Origin: Planctomycetia bacterium
Lineage (GTDB): Bacteria > Planctomycetota > Planctomycetia > Pirellulales > PALSA-1355
DNA length: 38,996 nucleotides
Assembly: GCA_016200205.1 (NCBI GenBank)
Contig: JACQFF010000209.1
Location: forward strand, 1-38,996
Reading direction: 5' to 3'
A program made the translations under genes and the position numbers. Position 1 is the stretch's first letter; every line of letters starts with the position of its first letter. Under the pieces are notes generated by a model. The model saw only the letters and a list, made by a program, of their open reading frames with translations, was not told the origin of the DNA and made no database searches. Below are positions 35,143 to 38,996 of the stretch, one piece after another.

Positions 35143-36714
35143 TTAGCGGTGAAATCGCAGCGCTCGGCCCGGTAATTCTCCACCGAGATTTTCCACCGGC
35201 TGGCCGTGGCTTAGAATTTCCACGCCACCCACCAGCACGTGCTCGATGCCGACGGAAAGCTGATGCGGCGTTTCATACGTGGCCCGATCCGACACGGTTT
35301 GCGGGTTGAACACGACCAGGTCGGCAAAGGCTCCTTCGCGAATCACTCCCCGATCCTTGAGCCCAAACCGCTCGGCGGGATAGCCGCTCATCTTGCGAAT
35401 TGCCGCTTCCAGCGAGAACAGTTTCCGATCCCGCGCCAACGGGCCCAGCATCCGCGGCGTCGAACCGTAAACCCGCGGGTGCACTTGTCCATCGGCAAAA
35501 AAAATCCCGTCGCTGCCGAGCATGAATTTGGGATGCGCCAAAAACGGTTCGATCCACTCGTCCCGGCCCGTCCGCAGCAGACACAGCGCCGCCAGGTTTT
35601 CGTCGATCAGCAAATCGCAAACCGCCTCCGCCGGACCCTTGCCGGAGAGGGCGATATATTCCGCCAGGGAGCGGCCCTGATGGCGGGCGCCCGACTTCGT
35701 CGCGGTCCACGCCAGCACGATATTTTCCAGCGGCACGGAAACGTCGGCCAGCAGCGTTCCAAATCGCTCGCGCACCGCCGGATCGCGCAACTTCGCCGAG
35801 GCCGCCAGCGGGCCATCCTCCCACACTTCATAGGGGAGCAGGTAATTGATCATCGTCGAGCCGGGCAGATACGGGTACACGTCAAACGAAAAATCGACCT
35901 CGTGCACGGCGACGCGGTCGACGTAGGAGAGCAGTTCGTCGGCTTCTTCCGGCGAGCCCGGCTTCAAATGCGAAATATGGACGCTCACGCCGGCCCGCTT
36001 GCCGATCTCCACCGCCTCTTGCAATCCGGCCAGCGTCCCCTTTTTGTAGCGCACGTGGGTCACGTAGAGGCCGCGCCAAGGGGCGATTGCCGCGCAGACT
36101 TCGGCGATTTCGTCGGTCGTGGCGAAGCACTCGCTGAGATAGTCCAGCCCGGTGGAGATGCCCACCGCGCCGGCGTCCATCGCCTGTTCGACTTCGCGGC
36201 GCATGATTTTGATTTGCACGTCGTCCAGCGGACCGCGCCGCCATCCGGCCGCCAGCACGCGGACGTTGGCGTACGGAATTTCGGCCGCCACGTTTTGCGC
36301 CGTGTGACCATCGAGCAGGGCCAGATAATCGGCGATCGTTCGCCAGCCGCGATAGTCTTCCTGTTCTAGGCCGTTTAGCGAGCGGAGATACAAGAACCAA
36401 TCGCGATAATTTTCGCGTGTGACGGGGGCGTAGGAAATGCCGTCGCTCATCAAGATTTCGGTCGTGAACCCCTGGCTCGTCTTGGGCAGCAAGTGCGGAA
36501 TTTTCAGGAGCCAGCCATCCGAGTGGTTATGCACGTCGATAAAGCCCGGCGCGACGATCAGGCCGCCAGCGTCGATCGTCGCGCGCGCCGGCGTATCCGC
36601 GGCGAGCTGGCCGACCGCAACGATCCGATCTTTCGCGACCGCCACGTCCGCACGCGTGCGCGCGGCGCCCGTGCCGTCAATGACCGTGCCGCCCTGGATT
36701 AGCAAATCAAACAA
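35143..36714 (-). CDS. N-acyl-D-amino-acid deacylase (D-aminoacylase) family amidohydrolase
   Basis: 523 residues from a TTG start at 36714 (GGGG about 7 bases upstream), which gives the standard opening FDLLIQGGTVIDGTG. Metal-site pieces are APGFIDVHNHSD (H62, H64), AGAVGISTGLDYLSECFATT (the loop whose Cys can bind zinc in D-aminoacylase), YVTHVR, VHISHLK, and the late GSDGIFF followed by HPRVYGSTPRMLG, the signature of this family. It removes the acyl group from N-acyl-D-amino acids, or acts on a related amide such as a dihydropyrimidine-like ring. No signal peptide is seen, so it is probably cytoplasmic. The frame is open upstream to 36864 (GTG), but that extension has no similarity. Confidence 0.85.
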   Translation of the reverse strand: MFDLLIQGGTVIDGTGAARTRADVAVAKDRIVAVGQLAADTPARATIDAGGLIVAPGFIDVHNHSDGWLLKIPHLLPKTSQGFTTEILMSDGISYAPVTRENYRDWFLYLRSLNGLEQEDYRGWRTIADYLALLDGHTAQNVAAEIPYANVRVLAAGWRRGPLDDVQIKIMRREVEQAMDAGAVGISTGLDYLSECFATTDEIAEVCAAIAPWRGLYVTHVRYKKGTLAGLQEAVEIGKRAGVSVHISHLKPGSPEEADELLSYVDRVAVHEVDFSFDVYPYLPGSTMINYLLPYEVWEDGPLAASAKLRDPAVRERFGTLLADVSVPLENIVLAWTATKSGARHQGRSLAEYIALSGKGPAEAVCDLLIDENLAALCLLRTGRDEWIEPFLAHPKFMLGSDGIFFADGQVHPRVYGSTPRMLGPLARDRKLFSLEAAIRKMSGYPAERFGLKDRGVIREGAFADLVVFNPQTVSDRATYETPHQLSVGIEHVLVGGVEILSHGQPVENLGGELPGRALRFHR

Positions 36715-36871
36715 AATAGCCCCGCCGTCAATAACGAAACGCGAAACAACAATGCGTGACGACGCGAATCCGTTGCTTTTTCGTGTGCCACGGTTGGCTC
36801 GCCCAACCGCCCTTTTGCGACACTGCTGGACAAGCCAGAAAGTGGCACCGGGCGATGTTGGCACTGATCGG

Positions 36872-37732
36872 CTAAGCGCATTTCCGCCGACGCCAGCCCC
36901 AAGCAGCCAATCCGAGCAAACCCAAAGCGGCCAGCACGATGCTGCTGGGTTCGGGAATGCTTGCGAGGCTTAATGCATCGACATACGCGCCGCCGAAAGT
37001 ACCGATGTACTCGAGCGCGGCTAATGAGGCTATCGATCCGACGAAACCGATTGGATGAGGCGACGAAAACTGTACGCCATCGACCGAAAACTGCCACGTC
37101 CGTGATGAAATGTCGATGAGCATGTCAATCCTGTGCCACTGATCTGGCATCCACATGAGTCCAGTGTCAACGACATGGTTCAGCGACCCATCACCGACGC
37201 CATCAACGATTTTAAAATGGTGGTCACTGTCGGCGAACCATTCGGGCCCAACCAAGGACGGTTGTGCGGGCAGAATAGTGTTGCCAGAAGCAGTGTTCGG
37301 GTCGTTGTTCAGGTTGAACATTAACGTCGCAGGCGATACAGCAACGGCCATTCGGACATATTGTTCGACGACAAGTTGGCCACTTGATTGTTCAGGGAAG
37401 CTCCTCTGCGGGTTCGAGGAATTTCTGACCCACATGGCGCCGTCCCCTTCGTACGTCACGTCGCTTTGCGCCGTCGCAGTGAAAACCGATCCGCCGACAA
37501 TCCAATAAGCGTGAAAGCCGCCCCAGCCAGGTTCCCCAATTCCATGCCCATGCACTGACGATGCCCCAAAATCGACTGGCGACAACTGGTAGGGGGAGTT
37601 CGGCGTTGCGTTGCTATTTATGCCCATAGCGTCATTGAACCCCGTCTGCGCGATAATGACCGCCTGCACTTTCCCAATGATGTTCGACATTAAGAACGCC
37701 GCTAGAAAAAGGCTTCCAAGTTGTTTCCGCAT
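36872..37732 (-). CDS. PEP-CTERM-anchored exported protein, lectin/LamG-like fold suspected
   Basis: 286 residues. The signal peptide is RKQLGSLFLAAFLMSNIIG and following (cleavage near residue 24). The C-terminus is a PEP-CTERM sorting signal: IPEPSS (259-264), a hydrophobic helix, then RRRK. The middle contains aromatic-rich beta strands (EPGWGGFHAYWIVGG, DHHFKIVDGVGDG, MPDQWHRIDMLIDISSRTWQ), which fit a concanavalin-A/LamG-like beta sandwich. No enzyme motif is seen. It should be processed by an exosortase and retained at the surface or in exopolysaccharide. ATG 37732 has AAGGGG upstream; a longer in-frame start (37867) would bury the signal peptide. Confidence 0.8.
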   Translation of the reverse strand: MRKQLGSLFLAAFLMSNIIGKVQAVIIAQTGFNDAMGINSNATPNSPYQLSPVDFGASSVHGHGIGEPGWGGFHAYWIVGGSVFTATAQSDVTYEGDGAMWVRNSSNPQRSFPEQSSGQLVVEQYVRMAVAVSPATLMFNLNNDPNTASGNTILPAQPSLVGPEWFADSDHHFKIVDGVGDGSLNHVVDTGLMWMPDQWHRIDMLIDISSRTWQFSVDGVQFSSPHPIGFVGSIASLAALEYIGTFGGAYVDALSLASIPEPSSIVLAALGLLGLAAWGWRRRKCA

Positions 37733-38093
37733 TAGCGTGCCCCTTAAGTGAACTGAGAAACCGATGCCCATTCGGGCGCATCGGCAGCCAGCAGTGTAGA
37801 CCGGCCACCGAGCGATTGCAAGAAAACCAGAGCGAGTCTCTCGCGTAGCATCTCCCAGGGTGGCCAAGTCGATGGGCGCCGCTCGGCCGGCGCGAACTGC
37901 AGGACGGATGAGGCAGGCCTAGGCGCGGGCCGCCAGTTAAGTTTTGGCGGCAAGACCGACGCATCCCGCGGCCAACCGCGAACCTCGCAGCGCCGGTCAA
38001 GCAAACTGCTCGGTGCATGATTCGCGGGTATGCAAAGCCAGGACTCTGGTACAATGTAGGACGGTTTAACCATGTAATTTTCGGAGAAGCCCA
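37733..38093. other. Divergent intergenic region, 361 bases, with a weak -10 element
   Basis: The stretch separates the PEP-CTERM gene (minus) from the small gene at 38094 (plus). TACAAT at 38050-38055 could be a -10 element for the plus-strand pair, but no fitting -35 hexamer was found 16-18 bases upstream. Nothing else was recognised. Confidence 0.35.
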
Positions 38094-38339
38094 ATGCTGC
38101 CAATCCCTTTTGGATTACTGAGCGAGGATACAATTCTGGACGCCGCTAAGACCGTCGATACACTTTGTGCATACGATCCAAACGGCAAGTTGATTGAGCG
38201 TCTGACGGGCAATGATCGCATGGCGCGAGTGGGAGGGATTGGAGCCCCGGCCTACAAAATAAACGAGTTTAATGTTGCGGTGAACCCGCAGGAACTTGCG
38301 CAACTCAAGGCCATAGTCGCCAACGCTCTAGGAGTTTAA
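38094..38339 (+). CDS. Small protein, function unknown; partner of the HEPN-like gene
   Basis: 81 residues, soluble. It starts with LPIPFGLLSEDTILDAAKTV and continues with CAYDPNGKLIERLTGND, INEFNVAVNPQEL and a short C-terminal helix. GGAG lies about 8 bases before the ATG. No family is recognised. The next gene begins 4 bases after the stop, and that gene's ribosome-binding site (AGGAG) lies inside the end of this gene, so the two are translationally linked. In such a tight small-gene pair it could be an antitoxin or cofactor of the second product, but nothing in the sequence proves that. Confidence 0.65.
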   Translation: MLPIPFGLLSEDTILDAAKTVDTLCAYDPNGKLIERLTGNDRMARVGGIGAPAYKINEFNVAVNPQELAQLKAIVANALGV

Positions 38340-38343
38340 TCAC

Positions 38344-38856
38344 ATGCCTAAGAATGCTAATGAATGGGGCATCGACGAAGCGTACTGCAATGGCATTGGC
38401 AAGATAATGATTGCCTTCCAATACCTCGAACAGTATATCGTCTACACGATCCACCTGTTCTTGGGCGGGGATATTCAAATCGCCGAATGCGTCACAGCCG
38501 AATTGCCCTTTGGTAAGCGGCTCGATTTGTTATCGAGTTTGTACAAATTCAGGGTTAAGCAAATTGGTCAACGTGAGCCTAAACTTGATCGCTGGTTAAA
38601 GGACGCGCTCGACAAGGCGGACAAAGCCGCGAGCAAGCGGAACCACATCGTCCATTCCCAATGGGGCTACGACGTAAAGCTCAAGCTAGATATTGCGAAG
38701 ATCGAAGCTAGAAGGAAACACGGTTTGCGAGCCGTGAGACTGCCGGTTAAGAGCCCAGCCGACCTGTTAGCAATCGTCAAGCAAATCGACGACGCAGGTA
38801 AGGTACTGCTCGGATTCTGCGGTCACTTTGCTGGGGTCTATCACAACGCCTATTGA
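38344..38856 (+). CDS. HEPN-like helical protein, candidate RNase
   Basis: 170 residues, mostly helical. Residues 97-107 read SKRNHIVHSQW: Arg99-Asn100-x3-His104 fits the HEPN catalytic motif R-x4-6-H, where a polar residue often follows the Arg. A helix before it (LDRWLKDALDKADKAASK) and an early helix with FQYLEQYIVYTIHLFL fit the helical bundle of that superfamily. Many HEPN proteins are metal-independent RNases in toxin-antitoxin or phage-defence systems, but similar RN-x3-H proteins of unknown role also exist. It is preceded at 4 bases by the 81-residue gene. The codon usage looks slightly more AT-rich than neighbours. Assignment rests on one motif. Confidence 0.6.
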   Translation: MPKNANEWGIDEAYCNGIGKIMIAFQYLEQYIVYTIHLFLGGDIQIAECVTAELPFGKRLDLLSSLYKFRVKQIGQREPKLDRWLKDALDKADKAASKRNHIVHSQWGYDVKLKLDIAKIEARRKHGLRAVRLPVKSPADLLAIVKQIDDAGKVLLGFCGHFAGVYHNAY

Positions 38857-38964
38857 CTGTCGGCATCAATTCGTCACCGGTTCGCATCAAAGCGGCAATG
38901 CATGTTGGTTCAAAGCGTGTCACCCCGACAAGGCGCACAGCACGCAAGCCGAGGTTGGGCAGCT

Positions 38965-38986
38965 GAGGCCGGTTGATCCCGGCCTC
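38965..38986. terminator. GC-rich hairpin after the HEPN-like gene
   Basis: GAGGCCGG (38965-38972), loop TTGATC, CCGGCCTC (38979-38986) is a perfect 8-bp stem 109 bases after the HEPN-like stop. No T-tract follows before the window ends, so it may be a weak terminator or a REP-type palindrome. Confidence 0.35.
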
Positions 38987-38996
38987 CCCTTACGCC

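Noticed and set aside
35143-36864. Longer D-aminoacylase-like protein from GTG 36864
   Set aside because: The extra 50 residues have no similarity and no ribosome-binding site, whereas TTG 36714 begins exactly at the family N-terminus.

Overview
The window looks like chromosome from a planctomycete (Planctomycetota, Pirellulales-like). The reasons are a giant cysteine-poor surface protein with an N-terminal LEPR-XLL-type signal, a PEP-CTERM protein, several twin-arginine-exported dehydrogenase or hydrolase paralogues, a HEAT-repeat/Gfo-Idh-MocA pair, high GC, and frequent GTG/TTG starts. No rRNA, tRNA, CRISPR array or intact mobile element was recognised.

Region 1 (1-14.1 kb, minus strand) is one open reading frame of at least 4,692 codons that starts at 14078 and runs off the left edge. 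It encodes a secreted, repeat-built, adhesin-like protein. Three nested repeat systems can be read: a long unit in three tandem copies (7.59-11.35 kb), a 75-105-residue cassette in about eight copies placed between unrelated repeats, and a ~110-residue array (1.1-3.1 kb) interrupted once by that cassette. Its 5' leader can form two hairpins that mask the ribosome-binding site. Region 2 (14.2-14.75 kb) holds debris: a formylglycine-generating-enzyme-like gene broken by three stops, and an IS3-type transposase remnant.

Region 3 (14.8-25.5 kb) is mainly plus strand: a sodium:solute symporter, a short-chain dehydrogenase and an exported cyclase-family hydrolase, then a 5'-truncated cysteine hydrolase on the opposite strand, a molybdopterin oxidoreductase, a small membrane protein with a possible leaderless promoter, an exported Gfo/Idh/MocA protein and an exported HEAT-repeat protein. 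Region 4 (25.8-29.9 kb) has a minus-strand pair (Tat-exported protein of unknown function, then a crotonase-fold protein) divergent from a Tat-exported amidohydrolase, followed by an HdeD-like membrane protein. Together these suggest uptake and periplasmic or cytoplasmic breakdown of a small organic substrate. The substrate cannot be named from sequence.

Region 5 (30.1-38.9 kb) holds carB without an adjacent carA, a cation:proton antiporter behind a strong riboswitch-like leader (pseudoknot candidate plus intrinsic terminator), a dispersed palindromic repeat, a D-aminoacylase-like amidohydrolase, a PEP-CTERM protein, and a two-gene unit whose second product carries a HEPN-like R-N-x3-H motif. 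The items most worth following are the antiporter leader RNA, the architecture and leader of the giant protein, and the terminal HEPN-like pair.
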